A DNA stretch of 64,000 bases from Halalkaliarchaeum desulfuricum (GTDB lineage: Archaea; Halobacteriota; Halobacteria; Halobacteriales; Haloferacaceae), in assembly GCF_002952775.1 (NCBI RefSeq), contig NZ_CP025066.1, positions 1,178,001 to 1,242,000 on the forward strand. Direction: 5' to 3'. Under the pieces are notes generated by a model that worked only from the letters and a program-made list of their open reading frames with translations, was not told where the DNA came from and searched no databases. A program made the position numbers and the translations under genes. Every line of letters starts with the position of its first letter. The first letter of the stretch is position 1. Positions 52,801-59,171 of this stretch are shown here, piece after piece.

Positions 52801-55800
52801 GAAGAAGTGTTCGATCTGACTGAGCCGGAAACCCACTCATTCGTCGCTAGCGGCCTCGTAACCCATAATTGCGGGGAACAGCCGCTCGAAGAATACGAAG
52901 CCTGCAACCTCGGCCACATCAACCTCTCGACGCTTGCGGCCCTCGACGCCCCCGACTGGCGAGCCTGGAGCGCCGAGCACGGCGACGAGTACGACACCCA
53001 GGCCGAGGCCGTCGAGGCCTTCCTTGAGGAGGCGATCGATTTCGAGGAGTTCGACTACCGGATCGACCGCGGGACGCGGTTCCTCGAAAACGTCGTGACG
53101 ATGTCGGACTTCCCGGTGCCGGAGATAGAGGAGAAGGTCAGGGAGATGCGCAAGATCGGCCTCGGGATCATGGGTCTCGCGCAGCTGTACATCCAGCTTG
53201 GCGTCCGGTACGGCTCGGAGACGGGCAACGAGATCGCCCGCCAGCTGATGACCCACATCAACCACACCTCGAAGTGGACCTCCCACGAGCTGGCGACCGA
53301 TCGCGGCTCCTTCGACGACTGGGATGACTCGAAGTACGCGAACCCGACCGAGTACGCCGAGTGGTTCGAGCACCACACCGGCCTCGACGCGACCGAATGG
53401 GAAGAAGGGTTCCCGATCCGAAACCACAACACTACGACGATCGCGCCGACCGGCTGCGTCGACGAGAACTCGCTGATCTCCACCGACGAGGGGCTGCAAC
53501 CGATCAAAGAGCTCGACGAGACGACCGCGGAGTTCGAACAGTGGGACGATATCGAGGTCGGCGTCTCGACCGACGGCGGCACGAAGACCGCCACGGCGGT
53601 GTACGACAACGGGTTCGCCGACGTACGCCGGATCGAAACCGAGGGCGGCTTCAGCGTCGCAGCCACACCGAACCACCGGTTCCGGACGCTCACCGACGAC
53701 GGCGAGTACGTCTGGCGCGAGGCCGACGACTTCGAGTCCGGCGACACGATCCTCCTGCAGCGGGATACGTTCCAGGGCGAGATGCGGGCCTCTCTCGACA
53801 CGAGCGAGGAGAGGAACCGCCACTGGAACTCCGCGGAGGCACTGGAGCTCCCGTCGGAGATGACGCCCGAACTCGCGGAGTTCCTCGGGTACTTCATGGG
53901 CGACGGCTACGTCCACGACGACGTCGGCGTCAAGCTCGTCGTCGAATCCGATGCCGAGGAACTGGACGCACACCTGCGAGAACTCGGCGAGTCGCTGTTC
54001 GGCGTCGAACCCACCGTCGAAGATCGAGACACCAGACACATGCTCGTCTTCGGCGGCCGACACCTTCCCCGGTACTTCGAAGACAACGGCTGGAAGAAGG
54101 CCGACGGGAACGCCGGCGAGGGCGCCGCCAGCGCGTTCGTCCCCGAGGACGTTCTCGCCGGCGACGAAGCGGTCGCGAAGGCGTTCCTCCGCGGGCTCTT
54201 CGAGGCCGACGGAACCGCCTCCCGGAAGGTCGAGCTCTCGACCGTCTCCGAGACCCTGGCGAACCAGGTGCAGACCCTGCTCCTCTCGCTCGGTGTGGTG
54301 TTCGTCCGCGACGTCCTGGAGATGGAGTCCAGGGACGACCACTTCGGGGACCGTCCGCGTCACTGCATCCGGGGCGCAAACAAGCGCGAAGACAAGCGTT
54401 TCCTGGAGGAGATCGGGTTCGTCACGAAGGCGACGGAGATCGAACTCACGGCCCAATCGTACAAGAACGACACGTACCCGCCGGCGGTCGTCGAGGCGTT
54501 GCGTGACGTCGACGGATACGACGCGGTGGACAGTTCCGTGAAACACCGTGTCAACCAGTCGCCGAGAAACGGGTCGGTGTCCCGGAAGCTAGTGCGGGAC
54601 GTGGAAGCCGAAACCGGCGAGACGGTTCGCCTCGATGGGCGGCGCCTCACCGACTTCTACGCGGCGACCGTCGAGGAGGTCACCGAAGAGAAGGCGTACA
54701 CCAAAGACATCAGCGTGCCCTCGAACAACACCTACCTCGCGAACGGGTTCGTGACCCACAACACCACCTCAATGCTAGGAAATACGACAGGTGGCTGCGA
54801 GCCGATATATAACGTCGCGTACTACAAGAACGTCACCGACGACGTGCAGGGCGACGAGATGCTCGTGGAGTTCGACGACTACTTCCTGCGGACGCTGGAG
54901 GCGAACGGTATCGACGTCGAGGCGGTCAAACGCGAGGCGCAAGAGCAGATGGCCGCAAACGAGTTCGACGGCGTCGAGGGGCTGTCGACGGTCCCCGATG
55001 CCATCGGCGAACTGTTCGTCATCACCGAGGACCTCTCCGGAAAGCAACATGCCGCAGTGCAGTGCGCATGTCAGGAAGGTGTCGACTCTGCGATCTCCAA
55101 GACGTGCAACTTCCCGAACGACGCCACCGTCGAGGACATGGACGAGGTGTACCGGTACATCTACGACCACGGGGGGAAGGGCGTCACCGTCTACCGGGAC
55201 GGCACCCGATCGAAGCAGGTGTTGACCACGCGGGCGAAGAACACCGACTTCGCCGACGAGTCCGAGGCCGCAGAGGCGATCGTCGAGCAGATCCAGGAAG
55301 TGTTCGGCGGGGTCGAGTCGTTCCTCGAGAACGACGACGTCCGGGAAGCGCTCGATACCGAGATCGAGGCGTTGCTGGAGTCGGCCGACGGCGACGGTCC
55401 CAGCTACGCCGAGCGTCGTCCCCGCCCCGACTCGCTTACGGGCGTCACCCAGCGGATCGATACCGGCTACGGCAAGATGTACGTGACGATAAACGAGGAC
55501 GAGAACGGGGAGCCGTTCGAGCTGTTCGCCAACATCGGCCACTCGGGCGGTTTCACCAACTCCTTTACGGAGGCGCTCGCGAAGGTGATCTCGACGGCGT
55601 TGCGGTCGGGCGTCGATCCCCACGAGATCGTCGACGAGCTTCAGGGGACCCGTTCGCCGAAGGTCGCCTGGGACAAAGGAGAGCAGATCCAGTCGATCCC
55701 GGACGCGATCGGCACCGCGATGCGGCGGTATCTCGACGACGAGATCGAGAAAGGCTACCCCCAGCAACAGCGGCTCGAGGAGGCCGCCGGCGGGATGTCC

Positions 55801-56070
55801 GCGGCGGTGGGCGATGTCGACGCCGACGCGACCAGCGACGTCGACGACGACAGCGACGAGGAGACCGACGGCAGATCTTCACTCGCCGAAAACGGGACCG
55901 GCACCGGGGTCGGAAACGACGACGGAGACGGGAACGACGACGGGATCGACGCGACCCAGGCACTCATCGACGCCGGAGAGTCGCCCGAGTGTCCCGAATG
56001 CGGGTCGATGTCTCTGTACTACTCTGAGGGCTGTAAGACCTGCGAGTCCTGTGGCTGGTCGGAGTGTTGA
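46810..56070 (+). CDS. nrdJ: Adenosylcobalamin-dependent (class II) ribonucleotide reductase with five inteins
   Basis: A 3086-codon gene. Removing five inteins (433, 398, 384, 372 and 436 residues) leaves a 1063-residue class II reductase that makes deoxynucleotides using adenosylcobalamin. Exteins are residues 1-160, 161-201, 202-240, 241-433, 434-628 and 629-1063 of the mature protein. Extein motifs include SPTIMNAG, QLSACFV, SGGGMGYAFWKLRP, NPCGEQPLEEYEACNLG with the radical cysteine, and APTGTTSMLGNTTGG. The tail is an acidic linker and a zinc ribbon (CPEC and CKTCESCGW) typical of NrdJ. The ATG at 46810 is preferred over a TTG nine codons upstream. Every intein must splice to give a working enzyme. 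Confidence 0.95.
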   Translation: MSDAEHSIEDTDLPIKRTEGETLRERLTDNAYENILPARYLRKDADGELIETQEDLFVRIARNIALAEAVFEAEKRDVEITVTPEQLKPDHPRREELAEEVFGKGVTPEDDAETTLSVYNVNKFAYETIVPELPAEISAVVEEKSEEFRRLMESLSFIPNCVPSNSLVAAGGGMKPLGDIQPGERVYDDVDGNASVEEKYRNGRKAVLEIETDAGYTVRATPEHYFRIIDENGEYAWRQVKELDTGDTIALQRDFLDDDGVRHALGTDTQLTDGGTAAVPSRGRDRLSIDPPEEITPEFAEWLGLYVGDGTARESGVRMAFDDADEDLVDYWVSLTESVFGFEPTVGHHGDAACIIGRASRRDLYDFLNANDLLKESSKTAAIPEAVLQSGRTIAARFLRGLFEADGTVGDRSIELYTHSEALASQVQKLLLGLGIRSAIRDKRDGYRVRVRKNRCGKHFVERVGFISDRKTRRSERFETVADSATSLEIPNQSERLLEWYRESDLGHDAYRDLSQFLIDPDSEYHQVIGEELFETYAEKYPELWDSPVAEHVERDQFYETVSEITELGTMAVEDMQVPRRNTYVVEGFVSHNSPTIMNAGDELQQLSACFVDSPDDDITDIHQTMKEAAEVFQCLTDETTVFVDGKGVVSIADVEPGDEIRGRDGEGHRTRRVEETHAYDDAPVFRVVTEAGIELTGTPNHELCVGGDWTRIDEIDPGDALAVRLDWIPDVDEEVELETVENRNPTNETGRVLDEGTVAEIGVASESDTLQRSRQTLEPNGRPVKTVTQPSTLTTELAELVGMWVGDGSLHEDGIRFHLRREETLEHADRLCRELFDEGLDWQWADGCYDAVLHSHEIKRFWLENFGDAKPDSTTASVPEPVRHAGHDVITGFLRGLYSTDGSLQKGAYPRLWSASAELIDDVQQLLVGLGIPAASWESDSPERDYYNVGPTGEAGLERFVDLVGFVDGRTEEMRSKLAEIDHAGTTFGTIDGSTWEVPVERVEAAGTDTVYDVTVETEPEYVASSVVSHNSGGGMGYAFWKLRPYGDAVGSTGGIASGPITFMRTYDQMCFVPGTKILTPGGTTPIEELEEGQLVIDEHGDAQPVTETMERFVDEEIVEITPKRINKPIRVTEEHPFKVARDSGFEWVDAGDLDEDDRLVFGHWNEENDLAIEGTVDLTQVASGPLVFSDGGVVINRDHYGVSKGTKPKAFESEVPTKDLATIAGWYLAEGSIRYQRGIPSTVTFTLNNDERAAAEEIQEALRSFGVDSRIREVEDRNTLHVHAEHTSFAGFIEGTFGTGASEKSVPRFLWNAPTPVQARVLETLFEGDGRLEKRGKSQRVQLKLANEEIVDFVFQVGVRCGVQFSRHDRTPEDRQPTYSVSASVSTALGTPLERLFEEVPDGFSARDRTKQANGREVVAVDAIERTEYSGPVYNAEVAGTHTYVAEDVVVHNCETIAQGGARRGAQMGVMRVSHPDVIQFIHAKNKDVSLAHSLRLNDPDDYTHNSFAEALEEARELIDDEGRVPKHLRNAVEGHLSNFNISVGVTDDFMEALANDEEFTFTNPRTEEPHVTTPETKELYDMFGLGEYVEVGEVLSVPAAELWQDIVEGAHENGEPGVIYLERVNKQHSFDVEEHPDHRILSTNPCVTGDTLISTESGLIPAEELYEQGVARDVVVDGRLSDDRVKEASSVFRTGEKEVYKLTTEEGYELRLTADHRVMTDDGWVEAGDLDAGDTVHIQNRKGEFGRHGSGAEGRVLGWLVGDGHLKDGEERAILNFYDEDAEISEDLAADVDEVVRDPVGNADYEVGVSEIGRSDEYRGAQAVEQRIRSVRLYEMAAELGLTEQKFQVPDAVMQGSEEMARGFLQALFTADGSVQGSKKNGRSIRLASSHRELLKEVQQLLLNFGIASRIYENRRPEQIRELPDGNGGTKEYETRAQHELAITKDNQQRFARELGFLREDKNDQLEKNLDAYTRGPQTETFVATVEEVTPDGYEEVFDLTEPETHSFVASGLVTHNCGEQPLEEYEACNLGHINLSTLAALDAPDWRAWSAEHGDEYDTQAEAVEAFLEEAIDFEEFDYRIDRGTRFLENVVTMSDFPVPEIEEKVREMRKIGLGIMGLAQLYIQLGVRYGSETGNEIARQLMTHINHTSKWTSHELATDRGSFDDWDDSKYANPTEYAEWFEHHTGLDATEWEEGFPIRNHNTTTIAPTGCVDENSLISTDEGLQPIKELDETTAEFEQWDDIEVGVSTDGGTKTATAVYDNGFADVRRIETEGGFSVAATPNHRFRTLTDDGEYVWREADDFESGDTILLQRDTFQGEMRASLDTSEERNRHWNSAEALELPSEMTPELAEFLGYFMGDGYVHDDVGVKLVVESDAEELDAHLRELGESLFGVEPTVEDRDTRHMLVFGGRHLPRYFEDNGWKKADGNAGEGAASAFVPEDVLAGDEAVAKAFLRGLFEADGTASRKVELSTVSETLANQVQTLLLSLGVVFVRDVLEMESRDDHFGDRPRHCIRGANKREDKRFLEEIGFVTKATEIELTAQSYKNDTYPPAVVEALRDVDGYDAVDSSVKHRVNQSPRNGSVSRKLVRDVEAETGETVRLDGRRLTDFYAATVEEVTEEKAYTKDISVPSNNTYLANGFVTHNTTSMLGNTTGGCEPIYNVAYYKNVTDDVQGDEMLVEFDDYFLRTLEANGIDVEAVKREAQEQMAANEFDGVEGLSTVPDAIGELFVITEDLSGKQHAAVQCACQEGVDSAISKTCNFPNDATVEDMDEVYRYIYDHGGKGVTVYRDGTRSKQVLTTRAKNTDFADESEAAEAIVEQIQEVFGGVESFLENDDVREALDTEIEALLESADGDGPSYAERRPRPDSLTGVTQRIDTGYGKMYVTINEDENGEPFELFANIGHSGGFTNSFTEALAKVISTALRSGVDPHEIVDELQGTRSPKVAWDKGEQIQSIPDAIGTAMRRYLDDEIEKGYPQQQRLEEAAGGMSAAVGDVDADATSDVDDDSDEETDGRSSLAENGTGTGVGNDDGDGNDDGIDATQALIDAGESPECPECGSMSLYYSEGCKTCESCGWSEC
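47290..48588 (+). mobile_element. Intein 1 of nrdJ (433 aa, before SPTIMNAG)
   Basis: It begins with Cys and ends HN before Ser+1. Splicing blocks are CVPSNSLVAAGG (A), TPEHYF (B) and VEGFVSHN (F/G). The endonuclease core has two LAGLIDADG helices, LGLYVGDGT and RGLFEADGT, both keeping the catalytic Asp. It sits between the mature residues FIPN and SPTIMNAG. Confidence 0.95.
48712..49905 (+). mobile_element. Intein 2 of nrdJ (398 aa, before SGGGMGYAF)
   Basis: It begins CLTDETTVF, has block B TPNHEL, and ends VVSHN before Ser+1. The LAGLIDADG helices are VGMWVGDGS and RGLYSTDGS, with both acidic residues present. It interrupts the conserved SGGG turn only 41 residues after intein 1. Confidence 0.95.
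50023..51174 (+). mobile_element. Intein 3 of nrdJ (384 aa, before CETIAQGGARRGAQM)
   Basis: It begins CFVPGTKIL, has block B TEEHPF, and ends VVVHN before Cys+1. LAGLIDADG helices are IAGWYLAEGS (Glu in place of the usual Asp, allowed in the family) and ETLFEGDGR. It differs most in sequence from the other four. Confidence 0.95.
51754..52869 (+). mobile_element. Intein 4 of nrdJ (372 aa, before the radical cysteine of NPCGE)
   Basis: It begins CVTGDTLIS, has block B TADHRVM, and ends LVTHN before Cys+1, which is the thiyl-radical cysteine of the host. LAGLIDADG helices are LGWLVGDGH and QALFTADGS. From about 52490 to the end the base composition is visibly richer in A+T than the surrounding DNA. 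Confidence 0.95.
53455..54762 (+). mobile_element. Intein 5 of nrdJ (436 aa, before TTSMLGN)
   Basis: It begins CVDENSLIS, has block B ATPNHRF, and ends FVTHN before Thr+1. LAGLIDADG helices are LGYFMGDGY and RGLFEADGT with both Asp present. It splits the active-site loop APTG|TTS. Confidence 0.95.
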
Positions 56071-56107
56071 GACGGATTCGGTACTCCGTTCGGACGGTGA
56101 AAAATAG

Positions 56108-57067
56108 TTAATCCGTTCCGACGGCCGGCGGATCGTGCGGCCCGCGACCGGGCCTCGGCCGTTCCTCACCGAATCCCGCGGCGACGTCGCGAAACACGGC
56201 GTCCGGATCCTTGTTCCACGACCACTTCCACCGGGTTTTCGCAAGCAGATACAGCTTCCGAGAAAGCGACAGCTGGGGCGTCTCCGAAAGGACATCGTAG
56301 TTCCGCTTGCGGATGAGCCGGTGGTGATCGGCGTACAACACCGCAGCCAGCAGAACGGCCAGCTGACAGTCCTTCGGCAGGTACTTGATCCCGGCGACGC
56401 CCTCCCGGTAGAGCCGTTCGGCCCGTCGGAGTTCCGTTCGCATTGCCGCCTCGAATCCCCCGTCCATCCGGAGGCTTTCGATCTGCGCTTCGGTGACTCC
56501 GTGTTCGGAAAGCGTCGTCTTCGGGAGGTAGATCCGATCGCGTTCGAGGACGTCCTCCCGGACGTCCCGAAGGAAGTTCGTGAGCTGGAACGCCTCCCCG
56601 AGCGCGGTCGCGTGCGGGAGCGCGTTTTCCGGAGAGTCGGGGTCCATCACGGCAGTCATCATCCGGCCGACAGCGGCGGCGGAGCCGTCCATGTATGCCT
56701 CCAGCTCCTCGTAGGTCTCGTACCTGGAGGTGTCGATGTCGGCCACCATCGCGTCGACGAAGACGTTCACGTCACGGTCGTCGATCCCGTACTCGACGCG
56801 AAGTTCCGAAAACGCCGACAGGACAGGATCGTCCGTCGGCTCCTGGCCGAGCGCAGCCCGGCGAATCCGTTCCAGTTCCGCCCGCTGTTCTGCGGGGTCC
56901 CTACCGCCGGGGTCGTCGACGACCTCGTCTGCAACACGGAAGAACGCATACAGAACGTAGGTCGCCTCGCGAACGCGCTCGGGAAGGAGTCGCGTGGCGA
57001 CGTGAAACGTCTTCCCGGTCCGTTGCTGGATCGCCTTGCTCCGGGCGACCTGTTCGTCATCTACCAT
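56108..57067 (-). CDS. crtB: Phytoene synthase
   Basis: A 319-residue enzyme condensing two GGPP molecules to phytoene, the first committed carotenoid step. Both aspartate-rich regions are present: FFRVADEVVDD near residue 43 and TNFLRDVREDVLERDRIYLP near 165. It ends the minus-strand carotenoid cluster but has its own upstream gap of about 160 nt with no strong TATA seen. Confidence 0.95.
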   Translation of the reverse strand: MVDDEQVARSKAIQQRTGKTFHVATRLLPERVREATYVLYAFFRVADEVVDDPGGRDPAEQRAELERIRRAALGQEPTDDPVLSAFSELRVEYGIDDRDVNVFVDAMVADIDTSRYETYEELEAYMDGSAAAVGRMMTAVMDPDSPENALPHATALGEAFQLTNFLRDVREDVLERDRIYLPKTTLSEHGVTEAQIESLRMDGGFEAAMRTELRRAERLYREGVAGIKYLPKDCQLAVLLAAVLYADHHRLIRKRNYDVLSETPQLSLSRKLYLLAKTRWKWSWNKDPDAVFRDVAAGFGEERPRPGRGPHDPPAVGTD

Positions 57068-57225
57068 TTGTAGCGGTAGGGAGGGGTTACTGTCGAGGTA
57101 CGATGCCGGCGGCGCATATTACACCTCTGTAGTAGGGGTGCCAATCATATAACAGTTCGTGCAAAGCGAATCCGGCCGAAGGCGAACGCGGTTTAAGTAC
57201 CCGTCTTGTGGCGGGTATATATCAG

Positions 57226-57354
57226 TTACCAGAACGTATCCGAGCAGTCGTAGACGACCCCGTGGCTGGGGCAGACGTACTTGCAGTGACGGCGGGTCAT
57301 CTGTCGCCCGCAGATGGGGCACGGTCGACCCCCGTCAGTCCGGTTGGCTGTCAC
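57226..57354 (-). CDS. Small zinc-finger protein inside the carotenoid cluster
   Basis: A 42-residue protein from a GTG at 57354: after TANRTDGGR come CPICGRQM and CKYVCPSHGVVYDCSDTFW, giving five cysteines and two histidines in a zinc-ribbon pattern. It resembles a short haloarchaeal zinc-finger family found next to carotenoid genes (HVO_2523 type, from memory). The frame is open upstream without a better start. Function unknown. Confidence 0.65.
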   Translation of the reverse strand: MTANRTDGGRPCPICGRQMTRRHCKYVCPSHGVVYDCSDTFW

Positions 57355-57425
57355 AGTCTCACTGGGTGGAGAACGAACAAGACGCTTTCGCGCCGGAAGC
57401 AAAAGCCCAGACCGGTCTCGGGCCG

Positions 57426-58307
57426 TCAGTCGCGCCACGGCCACAGGAGTTCCGAGTCGAATCGATCGGTTGCGATCAGGCCGGCTGCCATCGCCGCCGC
57501 CAGTATCGCGGGGACGGGGTTCCCGAACCAGACGTTGATACCGCCCCACAGGATCACGAAACTCACCATGTCGTCGAGCATGAACGGCGTCGTGTTGAGG
57601 CGGGAAAGCAACCCAGCCCGGTCGAACGCCCGATCGAGCGAGACGACCGCCACCGTCGCCGACAGCACCCACCCCGCGTAGTTGGACAGCGGGACGTCAT
57701 AGAAGATCCCGCCGCCGTCGTAGCCCCAGAAGCCGATCGCGACGGCACCGGGATCGAGAACGGCGTCCATCGCGATCACGAACCCGATCACGGTCGCGAG
57801 TCGAATCGGCGTCGAGTTCGCCCGCGTTCCCAGCAAAAGTAGGCAGAGCAGATACGCGTTCGCCACGAGGGGTATGAAAAACAGCGGCAACGCGAGCGGG
57901 ACTCCCCCGAGCATCGGCCCGAGGCTCACCCCGTACTCGAAGTAGCCGTAGGGCCACCCCGTCCTGACGCCGACATGCTCGATGGCATACGTGTACGCCA
58001 CGAGCAGTCCGAGCCACGCGCCGGCCCGCCGATCGACGAGCGGGGCCACGCCAGCAACGAGCGGAGAGCGCATGACCGCAACGCCGACGAGCAGCAGCCA
58101 CGGGTTGAACGCGAGTGGATCGGGAAGCAGCCCCTCCGCGCTGGCGACGAGCAGCAGCGCGCCGACCGTCGGAAAGACGACCGCGATCGTGAACCGGTTT
58201 TCCTCGACCGTCCGGTCGAACGAGCGTTCGAACTCCCGTCGCGTGTTCGGCAGTTGGTCGCGGACAGCTTCGAAGGGGACCCACTCGGGGATGGTGCGAC
58301 CGCTCAC
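57426..58307 (-). CDS. cruF: Bisanhydrobacterioruberin hydratase (CruF family)
   Basis: A 293-residue integral membrane protein with about eight hydrophobic segments, including FTIAVVFPTVGALLLVASA, PLALPLFFIPLVANAYLLCL and IAMDAVLDPGAVAIGFW. The DPGAVAIGFWGY motif is typical of the CruF/C-50 hydratase family that adds water to the C50 carotenoid ends. The GTG at 58307 overlaps the lyeJ stop (GTGA), so the two are coupled. Confidence 0.9.
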   Translation of the reverse strand: MSGRTIPEWVPFEAVRDQLPNTRREFERSFDRTVEENRFTIAVVFPTVGALLLVASAEGLLPDPLAFNPWLLLVGVAVMRSPLVAGVAPLVDRRAGAWLGLLVAYTYAIEHVGVRTGWPYGYFEYGVSLGPMLGGVPLALPLFFIPLVANAYLLCLLLLGTRANSTPIRLATVIGFVIAMDAVLDPGAVAIGFWGYDGGGIFYDVPLSNYAGWVLSATVAVVSLDRAFDRAGLLSRLNTTPFMLDDMVSFVILWGGINVWFGNPVPAILAAAMAAGLIATDRFDSELLWPWRD

Positions 58308-59158
58308 GCGAGCACCTCCGTGAGCGGCACGATCCGCCACAGCGCGCCGAGCGTCATGGCCGTACCGACCAGCGTGTTGAGTGCGGGATACCACCAGTAG
58401 GCCCGGGCGACATCGATACCGGAACGGTAGACGAAAAACACCGCCACCGGATACACCAGCAGCAGCGCACCCAGCCGGACGTCGACGAGGGCGAACCCGA
58501 TCGCGGACAGCAGCCAGACCCCGCCACAGTACGCGAACGTTCGCGCCTCGCCGAGGACAGTCGCTGTCGTCTGGATCCCCGCCGCGCGGTCGGGTTCGAT
58601 GTCGGGGATCGCCGAGAACGTGTGCATCCCCATCGTCCACAGCCACGCACCGACGACCGCCGCCGCCGGTGGCTGCGCCCCGGCGACGGTTACGTAGGCA
58701 GCGATCCCCGGGAGGACGTACAGTCCGTTAGAGAGGGAATCGAGAAACGGCGTCGTCTTGAACCGAAGAGGAGGTGTGCTGTACCCCACCGCGAGCAGGA
58801 AAAACCCCGCGAGCCACGGCCAGGCATCCGTCGGAGTGACCGCAAAGAGGGCGAGTCCGAGTACACCGGAGACAGTCACGACAGCGAAAACGAACCAATC
58901 GCCCTTCCACCTGGCCTCCCGGTCATCCTTTTTGGGGTTTACAGCGTCGATCTCGGCGTCGAAGACGTCGTTTACCCCGTAAAGGAGCACGTTCGCCGGG
59001 ACGAGGAAGTAGGCCGCGAGCAGGACGGCGACCGGAGAGAACAGTTCCGACACCGTCGTCGCCCCGAACGCGACGCCAACGACTACTGGCCCGGCCAGAT
59101 ACAGCCAGAACCGGGGGCGAGAGAGCGTAACGAGGTACGTCAGTCGATCGCGACCCAT
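58304..59158 (-). CDS. lyeJ: Lycopene elongase/hydratase, UbiA-family prenyltransferase
   Basis: A 284-residue UbiA-type membrane prenyltransferase that adds C5 units to lycopene ends on the way to bacterioruberin. It has TLSRPRFWLYLAGPVVVGVA near the start, the substrate/metal motif NDVFDAEIDAVNPKKDDRE near residue 75 and a second DIEPDRAAGIQT near 195. About eight membrane segments. An upstream in-frame ATG at 59185, overlapping crtD by 14 nt, is an alternative start. Confidence 0.92.
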   Translation of the reverse strand: MGRDRLTYLVTLSRPRFWLYLAGPVVVGVAFGATTVSELFSPVAVLLAAYFLVPANVLLYGVNDVFDAEIDAVNPKKDDREARWKGDWFVFAVVTVSGVLGLALFAVTPTDAWPWLAGFFLLAVGYSTPPLRFKTTPFLDSLSNGLYVLPGIAAYVTVAGAQPPAAAVVGAWLWTMGMHTFSAIPDIEPDRAAGIQTTATVLGEARTFAYCGGVWLLSAIGFALVDVRLGALLLVYPVAVFFVYRSGIDVARAYWWYPALNTLVGTAMTLGALWRIVPLTEVLA

Positions 59159-59171
59159 GGTCGGCCTCCCG

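Noticed and set aside
47290-54762. Independent homing endonuclease or phage insertion in nrdJ
   Set aside because: Each segment is in frame with splice-block ends and no separate start, stop or flanking repeats; all fit inteins.
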